A stretch of 64,000 nucleotides of DNA from Cristatella mucedo (taxonomy: Eukaryota > Bryozoa > Phylactolaemata > Cristatellidae): the NCBI GenBank assembly GCA_009760855.2, contig WPIO01000007.1, positions 6,932,501 to 6,996,500 on the forward strand, in the 5' to 3' direction. The position numbers and the translations under genes are program-made. The notes below the pieces were generated by a model, which saw nothing but the letters and a program-made list of their open reading frames with translations, was not told the origin of the DNA and made no database searches. How positions within the stretch are numbered: the first letter of the stretch is position 1; each line of letters starts with the position of its first letter. Below, one piece after another: positions 12,261 to 24,469 of the stretch.

Positions 12261-13682
12261 AAAGAGCATCTGCCACTGATAATCTTCACGTAAGCAAAAA
12301 AGCAGCTAACTTATTACGACGATTGTAAAAGAGACGAGGTACCTTGCACTGTTGCAGCATTTCAACCAGGTGTTAAGAAACAGAGCGGCCGCCAGCCTCA
12401 TCACTCGGAATAACCACCTAGTTGTATCCACGAATCGGCCGTGTAGCCAATGCAGCCGTTTATGCAAAGAGAGTGTGTGTCCAGCTACGTTTCTTGGATT
12501 CGAGAAGAAATCTAAGGGCCATATGCACTACTAACAGCAGAAGCGTGGCTCTATTTTTACGAAAGGAAACCAAAATCGGGTGCGGTAGTCTGGTGTGAAG
12601 AAGACCATTGACCCAGTCTGATTTTTAGGAAGTCACTGCTGTAAGGAGCACGTAGTACTACCGAAGAAGTAAATAAATATAACAGCTGGCTGCAAATGTG
12701 ATCAGGTGAGTGAAATCGGCACTCGTGTCGAGCGTCCACCAAGGGAAAAACGTGGATTTTGTGGATTAGTTGACGGTCTCACACTCGTTGTCTGACTATG
12801 CACGTCAAAGTAACCTAACTCCGACACTGCGTTTTGGGTTTTCCATACGACGAACTTTAAATTAGCAGGTGGTCGATGTCAAATACCTCTCCCTTGCTAG
12901 GCATAGATCTTGGCTAACTACTGATCATAGCTGCCTAGAATCTTGGCCTATCAATCAGCACAGCTGCAGCCGAGAATTCAAAAAACAAGTAGAGCTGACG
13001 TTCGTCAACGTAAGCATTGCTAACCGATGAATGTCGTGCATCAAAATTACACACTAGAGAGTGCAAATGTGATTGGACAGCTTACTGTTTGTTTCTGAGA
13101 AGCACTATTTACTCATTTTAAGCTAGCCTTGAGCTATTCCGGATAACGGAAATGTCATGGGCCCTGAGTACTAGATGTGCACAGCTGTGCTGTTGAGATG
13201 ATCTTCAAGAAACTTTGCCTGCAATCAAAGGTTCTATTATAACCACACGAAGGAGAGTAAGCCAAGCTGCAGTAAAGTAGACTCTGAAATAGGCCACTCT
13301 GTGAGCATGGCAGAACACGGAGAATCACAAAACAGCCTATTGGTTAACTATGAACATGCACAAGCCTTAAGATGTAAAAACCTTTTTTGCCTATCAAAAA
13401 GAAGGCACGTCTCGTATTCCTTCAGCCATTAAACACTAGTTTCAAGATGACATCATTTAGATCATATGTATGCTGGCCGGTCTAACACATGATTGAGACA
13501 AAGCAACCGAACTAACAAACAACAAATAAAAGGTAGCAAAATACAGCATAACGTTAATCGAGCTTAGCACATACCTCAAGTTTTGGCAGGTGCCACAAGG
13601 TCAACTTGAGAGAGTCAAGCATATTTGAGCATTCAAATCATGCACTATGGGATGTGCCTCATATCAAGAAAATAAGTGAACA
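12261..13682. other. Unassigned AT-rich DNA
   Basis: No recognisable gene or mobile element. Confidence 0.4.
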
Positions 13683-13770
13683 TAGTGTAATGTAATACAT
13701 CTTCGACTGTAATTCCACAGAGCCACAAAGAGTAAGTGGGTTTTTATGAAGGTTTCTTATCTATAGCACA
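13683..13770 (-). mobile_element. Family B LINE, extreme 3' fragment
   Basis: The plus strand reads TGTAATGTAATACATCTTCG then GTAATTCCACAGAGCCACAAAGA, the complement of the family B 3' UTR with its (ACATT) tail. Only about 60-90 bases are kept. Confidence 0.6.
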
Positions 13771-15411
13771 CTCAATACTTAAGTTTTCTTTTGGTAGGAG
13801 CAGTTGACAGGTTTGCCGTAATGCAAGTCAAGCAACAACAGCATGTAACACGTTTTTTCTCTGAAGTGTGCCCCCCCTGCGTGCATTACAAACGCTGTTT
13901 GATGAGGGAGTACAACTGCCATCATGCCTCATCATGGTAGCCCAGCAAGCTTACATAAAGCGTGCGAAATGCATAGACATACCGTTGTCAGAGGGGCATG
14001 GACCAAGCGTTGGTTCGAGCAAGCAAGAGCTTGCGATCCTTGCATCGTGATATTCAGTACAGTTGCATGCTACATATTGACAGTTTGCCTCAACGGAAGA
14101 ACACATGCGGCAAGTTGAGGTCTTCGTGTCGCGATACTCATCAGGTCGGCAGCCGTTTAGTGATGCTGCTGCTGCTGGAAGGGAGCAAAGAGCAAACTGT
14201 ATCGTTTTCAGCAAGGCAGCTGAAAAAGATCATGTGTGAACAGCACGACTGGAACAATATAACTACACTACTGGGGCACTACATTAACTAAAAAAGTTGA
14301 CTACATTAACATTGTGTTATGGCCAAGTGAACTATAACCACAACATGCCTACTGCATTAAAAGCAGTTCCATGCTAGTCCCCTCTGCAGAGCCTCCACCG
14401 AGACAATCAGACCCTTAGTGAGTGGCCGCAAAGGTAGTAGCAAATAAAAATGCCCACAATATTGCTAAGAATATTAGCAATTATTGACAAAAAGCTTCGG
14501 CAAAATAATTTTGATGTATTTAAATGAGATGATGAATCGACAGCTTAGGATGGATAGCTGCCATTTAGAGCCGAAGTTTACTGTCTTCCACATAGCCACC
14601 TTATTTAATTGACCTGTCGAGGGTCAGGCCATCGAAGGAGTGCAATGGGTCATGAGAGGAGAACTTTAATGTCTTCAAGCTTATCACGTAATTAATTGAC
14701 CCGTTGAGGGGCAGGCCATTAGTGCACTGAGCAAGCACTTCAAAGTATTTTTGACAAGCGCACAGGAGCTGGATTTGAGCTGTGCTGCCTGGATATAATT
14801 TCATATCTTGCCTATCTTCTCGTGTGTGTGCAAGCATCTCTTACACGTGATCGGCATTGCTGGTGAAAAAGAAGTCTTGCAATCAGTATGCTGGTGTTCT
14901 GTGCACAGAAATTGTTGCCCTACACATGCAGTTTGCAGCTTATCCACATGTCTTTCCAGAAAATTACGAGTCAATGAAATGGTGAAACTCGATAAGCTGA
15001 AGAATGTGCTACAGTGCATTGAGTGCCTACAGAGATTTTCAGTGACAAACAAAACAAACGAGTAACATGGCAGACATGAACATATAGTTGACCAAGGACT
15101 GTCAAAGAATGAGGCAACAAACGAGATAAGTAGCGAAGGCGAGAAAGTATGCACCGTAATATAAACCATCGCGTTGCTATCTTTGTGCACGGAAATCGTC
15201 GAAGCCAGTTTTAGACTGTGACCTGCAGGGTCACATTATATGCAAGCTACCGTCTTCAAGAAAGAATATAAGCAGCTTATTGTGCTGAGAAGACAGGAGA
15301 GCACGACTAGACTCTACAGGTGAGCAGTTCAACTAGGTATGAATGAATTAAGCCATTGTGAGTCTTGAATGTCTGATTTAGGCGTTTTGCTAGTTGATCA
15401 TGCCTCCTTTA
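13771..15411. other. Unassigned AT-rich DNA
   Basis: Open frames between 13868 and 15190 overlap on both strands and show no domain. No repeat family is recognised. Confidence 0.4.
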
Positions 15412-16373
15412 GTAATAAATATAACACATTTGTTACAGTGCCCTCAGATAACTCAATCTCTTTCTAGGCACTTTATATTTGCTGCAAAGGAAGGAAGCAC
15501 GATCGAGGGTTAGTCGTAGCATGCTCAAAAAACAACAAGAATATCATGGATAGTGGTGAAATGCACAGGGTTAGCATGCACGTATGGTTAGTATCAGCAG
15601 GCATAAGCACACAAAGGTCGAATCATCCCACGGACCACGTAATACTGTGATACATAGATACATGTTTAGTTTTTCTTTTAAAATGTGGCCAATTAAAGGC
15701 TTTGGGAGCAGACAAACTAAAGGCACTGTCTCCAGAAGTTTTAGGTTTGTACGAGGTATAGATAAACGACTATATTTGGAAAAGCAGAAGGTAAGATGCT
15801 TAATTTGGCAGGGGAGTAGATCTGATGGGTAGGCTGGAGCCAAAAAACAAAGGGACCTGAAAATAAGTGACAAAACCTTGAAATCGATGCGTTGCTTGAC
15901 TACGAGCCAGTGCAAGCCTGCAAGAAGTGGTGTGATGTAGCAAAGGCGATGCTCGCGACAGACGAGCCTAGCTGCAAAGTTTTGCACCAGCTGTAAGCAC
16001 CTCATTGCGAAGACCTGTAGACCAGCAAGCAGCAAGCTACAGAAGTCAAGACGGGATGTCACAAATGCATAGAATCCTTGGAATACAAATCCTTATCGAA
16101 ATAAGCCCAAACTTTAGCAATGCAGTATAGCTGAAAAAAGGCATACTTGACTATGGACTTGATCTGGTCATCTAATGAAGGGTCACTTCGGAACATGACA
16201 GCTAGATTTCGTGCAGATGCAACAGAAAATATGCTGGCAGACCCGAATTTGGGCGTGAACACTTGGATTTTCTGAATGACACTTGACTTGTCCATAACTA
16301 GTAAGTAGGTTTTATGATAATTCAATTTAAGAAAGTTTGCTGCCATCTATGAGCAGATGTCATCAATACATGC
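15412..16373 (-). mobile_element. Family A LINE copy 1, 3' half (outer host copy of a nest)
   Basis: On the minus strand this covers the end of the RT region (MAANFLKLNYHKTYLLV) and the TSRLDFCSLLLAGLQ-ARLVCREHR block, then the 3' UTR and tail at about 15412. It stops abruptly at about 16373 inside the IDDICTW-coding region. The missing upstream sequence resumes in the same orientation at about 18442, which shows it was split by a later insertion. Confidence 0.75.
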
Positions 16374-16705
16374 TCACTTTTAGGTACCTTCATTTTATGG
16401 CTCCAGCCTATCTCTCAGATATACTCCCCCATCAGGCCAAGCATCGTACCACCCGCTTTTCGGAATCCAACAGTCTACAAATACCTCGTACAAACCTGAA
16501 ATCCTTTGGAGACCGTGCATTTAATTCGTATGCTCCCAAAGCCTGGAACTCCCGAACGACCTGCATCAGAACATCCCCTGACCTGACCACTTTAAAAAGA
16601 ACTTGAAAACACACATATTTAGGACAGCATTTAGTGGGTCCCTGTGGTTCGCCTTTGATGTGCTGATGCGTGCTGACACTGTGCATGCTGCCACTAACCA
16701 CATTT
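16374..16705 (+). mobile_element. Family A LINE copy 2, left part (inserted in copy 1)
   Basis: In plus orientation, from the SLTFRYLHFMAPAYLSDILP region through LKSFGDRAFNSYAPKAWNS to the start of the 3' UTR (CTGCCACTAACCACATTT). It is cut there by copy 3. Its remaining 3' UTR is at 18271-18441. Confidence 0.75.
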
Positions 16706-18270
16706 TATAATAATAATAATAATATTAATAATGCACTTGATAAAGCACCCCCAGAGAACTTATTCTCTTTCTAGGCGCTTTACATTTGCTGCAAAAGGAA
16801 AAAAATTGAATGGTAAGTAAAATCATGCTTGAAAAACAAACGAAATGAATAATATGGTTAGGGGTGACATGCACAGGGTCAGCATGCAAATGTGGTTAGT
16901 GGCAGCATGCACAGTGTCAGCACGTATAAGCACATCAAGGACGAATCACAGGGACCCACTAAATGCTGTCTTAAATAGGTGTGTTTTTAGGTTCCTTTTA
17001 AACGTGGTCAGGTCAGGGGATGTTCTGACGCAGGTCGGGAGGGAGTTCCAGGCTTTGGGAGCATACGAATTAAATGCACGGTCTCCAAAGGATTTCAGGT
17101 TTGTAGGAGGTATTTGTAGACTGTTGGATTCCGAAAAGCAGGTGGTACGATGCTTGGCCTGATAGGGGAGTATGTCGGAGAGATAGACTGGAGCCATAGA
17201 ATGAAGGGACCTAAAAGTGAACGACAAAACCTTGAAGTCAATCCATTGCTTGACTGGCAGCCGGTGCAGGTCGGCGAGAAGTGGAGTAATGTGGCAACTG
17301 CGACGCTCACGACAGACAAGCCTAGCTGCAGAGTTTTGCACCAGCTGCAATCGCCTGATCGCACATGCTGGTAGGCTAGTAAGCAGTGAGTTGCAGAAGT
17401 CGAGACGGGATGTCACGAATGCATGGACCAACTTGGACGTGGTATCCTTATCTAAACAAGCCCGAGGTTTAGCAATGTTATGAAGCTGGAAATAGGCAGA
17501 TTTGACTGTGGAGCTGATATGGTCGTCTAACAAGAGGTCGCTTTGGTATATGACACCTAGATTTGAGCTGATTCGACAGGAGATATGCTGGCAGAGCCAA
17601 TTTTGAGAGACAGCCTTTCCAATCTCTGAATCACACTGGGTTTGCCCATAACTAGTTAGTTTTCATAAGTTAGTTTTGTCATCGTTTAGTTTTAGAAAAT
17701 TTGCTGCCATCCATGTGCAGATGTCATCAATGCGTGCAGCAAGTGAGTTTAGAGAATTTGAGGTGCTCGAAGGCTGGGACGGATCAAAGCAAAGATACAA
17801 CTGAGTGTCATCCGCATAGAAGTGAAAGCCTAGATTGTGCTTGGCAATCACATCAGCAAGAGGGAGAGTATAAACCGTTAAAAGAACCGGACCTAGCATG
17901 GAGCCCTGAGGTACTCCATATTTCAGAGGTACTTCAGATGATCTTTGTCTATTCACGTCAATACTCTAGAGTCTGCCACTGAGATAGGACCTGAACCACT
18001 GCAGAGAAGATCCAGTGATACCCAGGCGAGATGAGAGGCGCTCTAGAAGAACCCTGGGGATCGATGGTATCAAAAGCTGCCGAAAGATCGAGCAAAACAA
18101 GCAGAGACACTCTACCTATGTCCGCATTCCTAAGTAGGTCGTTGTATACCCTAAGCAATGCTGACTCTGTGGAGTGATTAGCTCTAAAGCCAGACTGGAA
18201 CTTACCAGCAAGGTGTGAGGTTTCTATATATGAGTTCAGCTGGTCTGCCACGACCCGTTCCAGTGTCTTT
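16706..18270 (-). mobile_element. Family A LINE copy 3 (innermost): RT core to 3' end
   Basis: The best preserved family A copy. On the minus strand from 18270 downwards it gives ADQLNSYIETSHLAGKFQSG, then LLVLLDLSAAFDTID (RT motif A), GVPQGSMLGPVLLTVYTLP, FHFYADDTQLYLCF (RT motif C with YADD, codons at 17807-17818) and WMAANFLKLNDDKTNL. An uninterrupted 195-codon frame at 16946-17533 follows, covering the C-terminal domain from LDDHISSTVKSAYFQLHNIA to TFKRNLKTHLFKTAFSGSL. The 3' UTR hairpin and an (ATT)n tail start at 16706. RT would act by target-primed reverse transcription. The endonuclease is missing and frames are broken around 17.55-17.95 kb, so the copy is inactive. The motif set is that of L2-clade LINEs. 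Confidence 0.85.
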
Positions 18271-18441
18271 GCATGCTGACCCTGTGCATGTCACCCCTAA
18301 CCGTATTATTCATTTATTTTGTTTATCAAGCATAATTTTACTCACCATTCAATTGCATTTCCCTTCGCAGTAAACGTAAAGCACCTAGAGAAAGATTAAG
18401 TTCTCTGAGGGCGCTTTATCAAGTGCATTATTATTATTATT
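18271..18441 (+). mobile_element. Family A LINE copy 2, right part (3' UTR and tail)
   Basis: Starts GCATGCTGACCCTGTGCATG, exactly where the 16.7 kb fragment of copy 2 breaks off compared with the intact copy at 30.96 kb. It ends with the conserved hairpin and ATTATTATTATTAT tail. Confidence 0.8.
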
Positions 18442-18975
18442 ATGCTTCAAGGGAGTTGAGAGAATACGATGTGTTGGAGGGCTGCGGGGATCAAAGCAAA
18501 GGTACAACTGAGTGTCATCTGCATAGAAGTGAAAGCCTAGATTGGGTCTCGCAATCACATCGGCAAGAAGGAGAGTATAAGCTGTATACAGATATGGACC
18601 AAGCAAGGAGCCCTGATGTACCCCATATTTCAGAGGTTCCTTTGATGATCTTTTTTTTTTCTCACATCAATAGTCTGGGTTTTTTCACGTCAATACTCTG
18701 GATTCCCCCGCTGAGATAAGACCTGAACCACTGGAGTGCAGTGACAGTGCTGCCCAGGCGGTATGAGAGGAGCTCAAGAAAGACTTGGCGATCGATAGTA
18801 TCGAAAGCTGCCGAAAGAATGAGCAAAACAAGATGAGAGACTCTCCCTAAGTCTGCATTCCTAGGTAGGGCGTTATACAGCATATATAGTGTCCAGAATG
18901 AGATCATGTTTGCTGAGGGCGAAATAGAATTCGCTATCGTTGTTAGATCAGCCAGTCTAACAGAAGGCATTGCAG
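18442..18975 (-). mobile_element. Family A LINE copy 1, 5' part (RT core)
   Basis: In minus orientation it encodes LGRVSHLVLLILSAAFDTID, then STVTALQWFRSYLSGG and FHFYADDTQLYLCF, with frameshifts. It continues the copy that ends at 16373; together they form one insertion split by copy 2. The plus strand carries a T10 run near 18651. Confidence 0.7.
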
Positions 18976-19901
18976 CTTCTTTCGTAAATTCTAGAGAGTA
19001 GTAAATTCCTTGTAATTAAATATTCAGCTAGTAACTACATTGATGACAAACTGTAAAGGCTTGATCGTCATTTCGATGGGTATTGCTAAAAAAGAGTTGC
19101 AGTGTCCTATCAAAAAGAAGCAGTGATTATTCAGGGATAGGTGCAGAAAAATCCAAATAAGCGAAATCAACGACTCGGCAAACTTGATTCGGGAGCCGTA
19201 AATAGAATCGCTTGAGTTCGGTAAAGTATAGACTTTGTGAAACTAATAGCAAGCAGGCAGGCATCTAAAATGCTAAAAAGGAAACTAGGGCTGTCGCTTT
19301 ATTTTTCATTTTTAAATACTAAAGAGTTGCTCCTGCTACTACTAGACAGCTGTGTACATTTAAATAAGTAACATTATCTGGCAAATTGGTCCAATTTATC
19401 GATATTAAGTCGCTTAAGTAAACTAGCATTCAACTGTTATGTTCCCGATCCTGTGCTTTTAGTTTTATGTGTATTTCATTTTTAACTTTCGAGCTGACTC
19501 AACGGTGCTTCTTAGTTCTTCATTGCTGTGTAAAATGAATGAAAGCTCTCGGCTATCTAGCAGCACACACCGGAAGTCCCTCAGGCACTGTGCCTGCTTC
19601 AGGAAGCTTCCCAGGCGTCATCAGCTACTCGATCTCAGTGGCGACTGACGGGCGTACTAATACTAACGATTTTCACCTTGGTTTTCGGTAGAGATGAGGT
19701 GAAGCAGCCACCTGTGGCTGAGCATATTGCAGAGCAATAAGAGTTGGACCATCAGTCATTTTACAGTTGGTCAATACCAGAGCAGGGCCTAACTCCTTTC
19801 AAACGAAACTCCTGAAAGGCTGGAGCTGAGGCACCTAGTTAGCGGCCCAGCTACTTGCAACATCACCGTCGATATTGATAAGAGAGCTCGTGCGCGCGCG
19901 A
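18976..19901. other. Unassigned AT-rich DNA
   Basis: No recognisable gene or element. Confidence 0.4.
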
Positions 19902-19976
19902 ACACACACACACACACACACACGCACGCAGGCACGCACGCACGCACACACACATGAATGAATGAATGAATGAATG
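19902..19976. repeat. Compound (AC)n/(ACGC)n/(TGAA)n microsatellite
   Basis: An AC tract, then ACGC units with one GGC interruption, AC again, then five to six TGAA units. A GCGCGCG stretch precedes it. Confidence 0.95.
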
Positions 19977-21413
19977 TCGCTCTCACACACTGAGCCGTGC
20001 AGACACAGGTGACGGCTGCGAATCTTAGATCCGGATGCGTGATCCAGAGCAATCTTATGAATCAATGGCGAGCTACAGTTTCATAATACAGAGCAACCGG
20101 AGGCCGTCGTCTATGGGACTGAGCGCCGAAGCCTCGAATATGAAGCTATGCCCAACCTCTGGATTAAAGTTACTACACTCAAATCGGTTGACCTCTCAAG
20201 GCTACTCGACCGTTGTCGTTTAACGATGCTAATAACCTCGACCAGCTAGCATTCCTGAGCAAGCTTCTGGGGAAGCGAACGAAATGATTCGAGGGCGAGC
20301 TTAATTCACATGAACCGAAGGGAAGCCCAAGCTAAATAGCTGCCGCAAATGCGCCGCAGGGCGAAACGCAGCATTACCTTGCCAGCAACGGAGTCAGCAA
20401 AGAGAAAGGTAAGAGAGCTCACGAACCCGATACCGCAGGTGCAGCAGCGGCACCAATGAGGAGACAAGGGACAACCCTGTTGCAGGAACGCACATCACAC
20501 CGCTTAACTGCGGTCCACAGTGCAAGTCCTGGAAATCACGAGTGACGGCGTAGCAATCAGTTTGTTTCAACTGTTGCTGTTTAACCGGATTAGGGGTGGG
20601 GCCTAGTGCCGGGCGGTTCTGCGGAGCTCTTTCCGGCGAAGTGGGCTCACCTGCTAATCCATTCGAGGTAGATGTTAGCAGCACCAACAATGTCATTGTA
20701 GGCAATGTCCTAATCGACTTCATTCAGTTAGCCTCAAAAGAGATAGTCCGAACGACACGGAAATGATGCCACAGGTAGCAGGGATTTTCCAGGTGGCTAG
20801 GAGTATTTTTTGTATGGATAAAACCAGACGAATGAGGTATTCTAGAATCCAAAATAATTTTCAGCCTTTGTTAATTAATATAAACTTGGACATTATGAGG
20901 AACAGGTGCTTTTCTTCAGAATGTGAAGGCCGACCGTAACTGAGCCACGCCCACTCACCTGTATCAGTGGGCACACGTGGTGTGAACAGGTGGGAAGGCA
21001 GAGCGTGACCACTATTCAGAAACCTACGGGTGACGGTACCGGAAGCGTCTCTCCTACCGCCTCTCGCTGGCTGGCTCCGACGTCTTGGCCGTGTCAAATC
21101 ACCGCTACGGCATGGAGCACTCGTTCGTGCCGCCCGTCGTCGTATCTATGCTGCGGGAGCTCGGGCGGCTGGTTGTAGGCCCGTCTCGGGCGGCCCGGCC
21201 AGGGTCAGCCGCAGTGGACTGGTACGCGGGCAGGTCCGCGACCTAGAGTCATTTCCAGACTACAGGTCTTGGCCTGCGGACCGGGCATAGCGGTTCGTCC
21301 TACGCGCGTGCCTGGACGTGCTAACGGTGGCTGGCGATGGTGACAAACGCTGGCGCGCGTGCATACTTGCGTAGTAGTAGCAGTCGTGCGTGCTACACCT
21401 GAGCATGTGTTGA
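19977..21413. other. Unassigned DNA
   Basis: No recognisable gene or mobile element. G+C rises after 20.9 kb. Confidence 0.4.
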
Positions 21414-21414
21414 T

Positions 21415-21445
<31 letters not shown>

Positions 21446-21492
21446 CACGAGCGAGCGAGACAGAGAGAGAGAGAGACAGAGCACGAGCGAGC

Positions 21493-21566
<74 letters not shown>

Positions 21567-21574
21567 AGAGAGAG
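21414..21574. repeat. (GA)n microsatellite with duplicated unit
   Basis: A GA tract containing two copies of CAGAGCACGAGCGAGCGAGA, about 40 bases apart, followed by a long pure GA run. Confidence 0.95.
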
Positions 21575-21856
21575 GCGTTCGGACGGGCCGACGCACATGC
21601 AAGAAGAGAATAGCACTGCAGGGATAGGTCACGTGCAGGTATGTATTGCGCCCGTAGCGCAGATGGAACGTCGACTAGGGGCAGAACCACGTGACGGCGC
21701 GACGACCGGCCCGTAGCGTAACCGCAGCGGCGTAGCCTACTCCAGAATTCGATTCGGTGCGCGTCTACGCACGACAAGAGGTGGCCATGCAAAGGTGCGT
21801 CTCAGGCGCCAACCTGCCAAGCCGTCACTAAGGGGTCGTAAGTTTGTGGCGTGAAT

Positions 21857-22710
21857 TGTAAAGAAATACACTCACGAAGAGGAGATTTTACTGAACTTTA
21901 TTCGAAAGCGCAAAATGTCGCTTCGGATGTAGTTCGGTCTTCTCTTCGCACTCCTCGCAGACTCTCAACAAAACGAGAACTCTTGTAACCGCACAGAAGC
22001 TCGTCTACCGGTTCTCTACCGGTGGACGGTGTAGTGCAGCGCTGCAGCGCGGTTAAAACACAAGCGGCCACAACTGAGTGCCAAAAGCAACAGTTTATTG
22101 TGGGCCTGTTAGCAGTGGTTACGCGCCGGCGCAAGCGCTTTACGCGGCGCGCACCGGACCGACGGAGGTAACTGCGTGAGAACTCGCGAAGCCCGACTAC
22201 AATAAGCTACTACACGCTGCGTCGCTAGCGATGGTCCCGACCCGAAGACGGACCGTTACAGCACTTCAAGATACGAGCTAGCTGAAAGTGAGTAGCCGGT
22301 AGAACACAGCCGCGCAGTCAAAGTTGCACTTAGCTGTTCGTCGCCGTTGGTTCGACTCTCGTGCTCTCGAGGCGTGGTCTCTGATCGACTACCCAAGCTG
22401 CAGCCCCGAGCTCTCTCAGTCGTCTCGTTTATACCCACTCTCTGCCCTCTTGACCTTGAGCGTAGCTGCTATTTTTGTCGGACCCCGCTCTCGGTGTCCG
22501 TCCTCGGCCTATTCGCCTCCGCCTGTTATTTATTAGATGGCTCCTCCGCCAGCTTGCCATCCTTTCGCTCTTTGTCTAATGGAGTATAGTAGTCGGTCCA
22601 CGTCCTGACCGCTCTTTGTCTGACCAAATCTCCATTCTAGCCGGGAGCGGCTCTCGCTGTCACACCGACACCTCGCTCCGCTCCCGGTTAACTAATGTGT
22701 CCCCCTTACC
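21857..22710 (-). promoter_or_regulatory. Possible LTR or promoter/3'-end block (TATA and AATAAA on minus strand)
   Basis: On the minus strand a TATAAA box (22428-22433) is followed about 335 bases later by one AATAAA (22094-22099) and about 530 bases later by a second (21897-21902). The block ends in ...GTATTTCTTTACA at 21857. A purine run GTAAGGGGG lies just upstream, at 22701-22709. This order resembles a U3-R-U5 LTR preceded by a polypurine tract. However, the upstream edge does not start with TG and no matching second LTR or gag-pol is seen. It could equally be an ordinary promoter and an unrelated 3' end. Confidence 0.25.
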
Positions 22711-22948
22711 CAATTCTTCTTGGCTAGTCCGCCGGCTACGGGTTGCTCTATGTGCCCTAGTCAGACCCATTAAGGCAAGGGCAAGTATGGCGGCTAGCCT
22801 GAGAGCTGCCCCAGAGCAGCTCTCGCGGGGGAAATACGTCTCGCGCTCGAGCTACTACCTGCGTCTACACTGGGAAACCACCAAAGTAGACGGAGAGGCC
22901 CGAACAACCGTACCCCGACACCCCGACAGGTGAGTACTGGAAAATTCC

Positions 22949-22996
22949 GCCTCCACCTTCGCGAAGGCAGAACCGCCTCCACTTTCGCGAAGGAAA
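22949..22996. repeat. Two-copy direct repeat around the palindrome CTTCGCGAAG
   Basis: The sequence CCGCCTCCACCTTCGCGAAGG occurs here twice with one or two changes, about 28 bases apart. Each copy holds a 10-base palindrome (the second reads TTTCGCGAAG). It sits just after a good 5' splice-donor consensus, CAGGTGAGTA, at about 22927-22936. Confidence 0.7.
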
Positions 22997-24089
22997 GAAT
23001 ATCTCGGACTCCTCACGGGAGAGCTAGGGCTCCGCTTCCGCCGCAAAGGTATGAATACTGGGGCCGTTTTGCCCACGAAGAAAATATCTCCTCTCCACTG
23101 CTTCGGACCACTTCTAGTTCGCATCGGCGAATTTCCTACGCCTGAACCGCTCGCGCATGCACAAACAAGAAGAAAATGCGAGCCACGGGCAATCTACAAC
23201 CGTACGCGGTGGCGTCCACGGAATTCTCCTGGCCTCGCTCTGTCCCGTCAATCGCCGGCAAGCAGCCCCGCCCTCCTCCCTTGCTTTTAGAGAAAACTAG
23301 CCCGTCAACTGCATACGACGGCGTCGGAGCGGAGCCGAAGGCCAAGGCCGAAGAAGGAGTGCTGAGGAGCATCGCCCTACTCTTAGATCACTAGCCGGGA
23401 CTATGGGGGCAAGAGCTTTGTGGTATTGGGTCCCGGCACAGTGGGCCATTATGGTAAGAAATAAATACCGTCACTAGTCCGCCGGATGAGCAACCCCGTC
23501 CACCTTGAATGACGAAAAGGTTCTAGAGGTTTCTTTCTGGACAGAGTTATGGCTGATGCTGACAGGCCAACAGACATCGGCCGCTCCAGCTGATAGCAGA
23601 CCAATGCTAAAGGCCGAATCGCCGCAGCTGATTGGTCCAAGAGCGTCGTGGCTCGCGGCGTTTAAGTCCTTGCTATCTTACCGCGCTGCTGCTCCTCCGC
23701 TGGCTCGCTGGCTCAAGGACAAAGGTGTTTTTTTCCCGTCGAACTGTTCTTGTGCACCCTAAAATTGAGCCACGCTGGCGTTGTGCTACAGATCTGCCTG
23801 CCAGGTGTGCTCGCGCGCGATTGGTGCTGTTGAACGATCGTCGCTCAAATGTATTTCTCGGCGCGTTTGCTGTTGCTGGGGTACCTGAATTGACGATCAA
23901 CAAATGGCGGCTTACCCGAAGTGCCCGCGGCTGCCGAGCCCGACTCTGCCGGAACGCCTGCAGGTTAACTATTCCCTGCATTCTATCGTGCCGCCTACGT
24001 GATCTTGCCCAAGCGATGCAGCTAATCGCTTAAACTTTGTGATAAAGCATGATACCAATCATCATTCGATCGTGTTTCCTTTGCAGCAA
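22997..24089. other. Unassigned GC-rich DNA
   Basis: Overlapping open frames on both strands are due to high G+C. No domain is recognised. Confidence 0.4.
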
Positions 24090-24262
24090 GTGTAAAGCGC
24101 CTAGGCTGAGGTTGTGGGATCGAGCCTTGAGGCATATGTGAAGCGCCTAAGTAGAGATTAAGTTCTCTTGGGACGCTATACTAATGAATTATATTATTAA
24201 TTATAGAAAGAGATTAAGTTCTCTGAGGGTTCTTTATCAAGTGTATTATCATTATTATCATC
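24090..24262 (+). mobile_element. Family A LINE 3' UTR, rearranged in tandem
   Basis: The 3' UTR hairpin region appears three times in partial form: GTAAAGCGCCTAGGCTGAGG, then GTGAAGCGCCTAAGTAGAGA with TTAAGTTCTCTTGGGACGCT, then AGAAAGAGATTAAGTTCTCT with an ATTATCATTATTATCATC tail. The order suggests template jumping or two insertions into the same tail. Confidence 0.65.
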
Positions 24263-24469
24263 AACATAATGTAACCCCGGAGGCCTGTCTTAATGCCTGG
24301 TGTGGAATTCTTGCTCAGTCTGTAGGAAGCCTTAATAATACGATCCAAAATTACTGATAATAACTTCGAACAGTACACATTGACCAACCAAGATGTAGCT
24401 CAAATCGCTTACATGCCCGACTATAGGCGACGCAATATTAATAGGCTTCTCATCCTTTCACACTCTTAG

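Noticed and set aside
17150-17483. Plus-strand ORFs such as 17150-17374 and 17217-17483
   Set aside because: Antisense shadows of the family A LINE ORF2 on the minus strand; equivalents occur at 30.4, 33.5 and 57.1 kb.
16706-18270. Possible active LINE or host gene
   Set aside because: RT motifs are intact but frames are broken between them and no endonuclease is attached; a complete element is not present.
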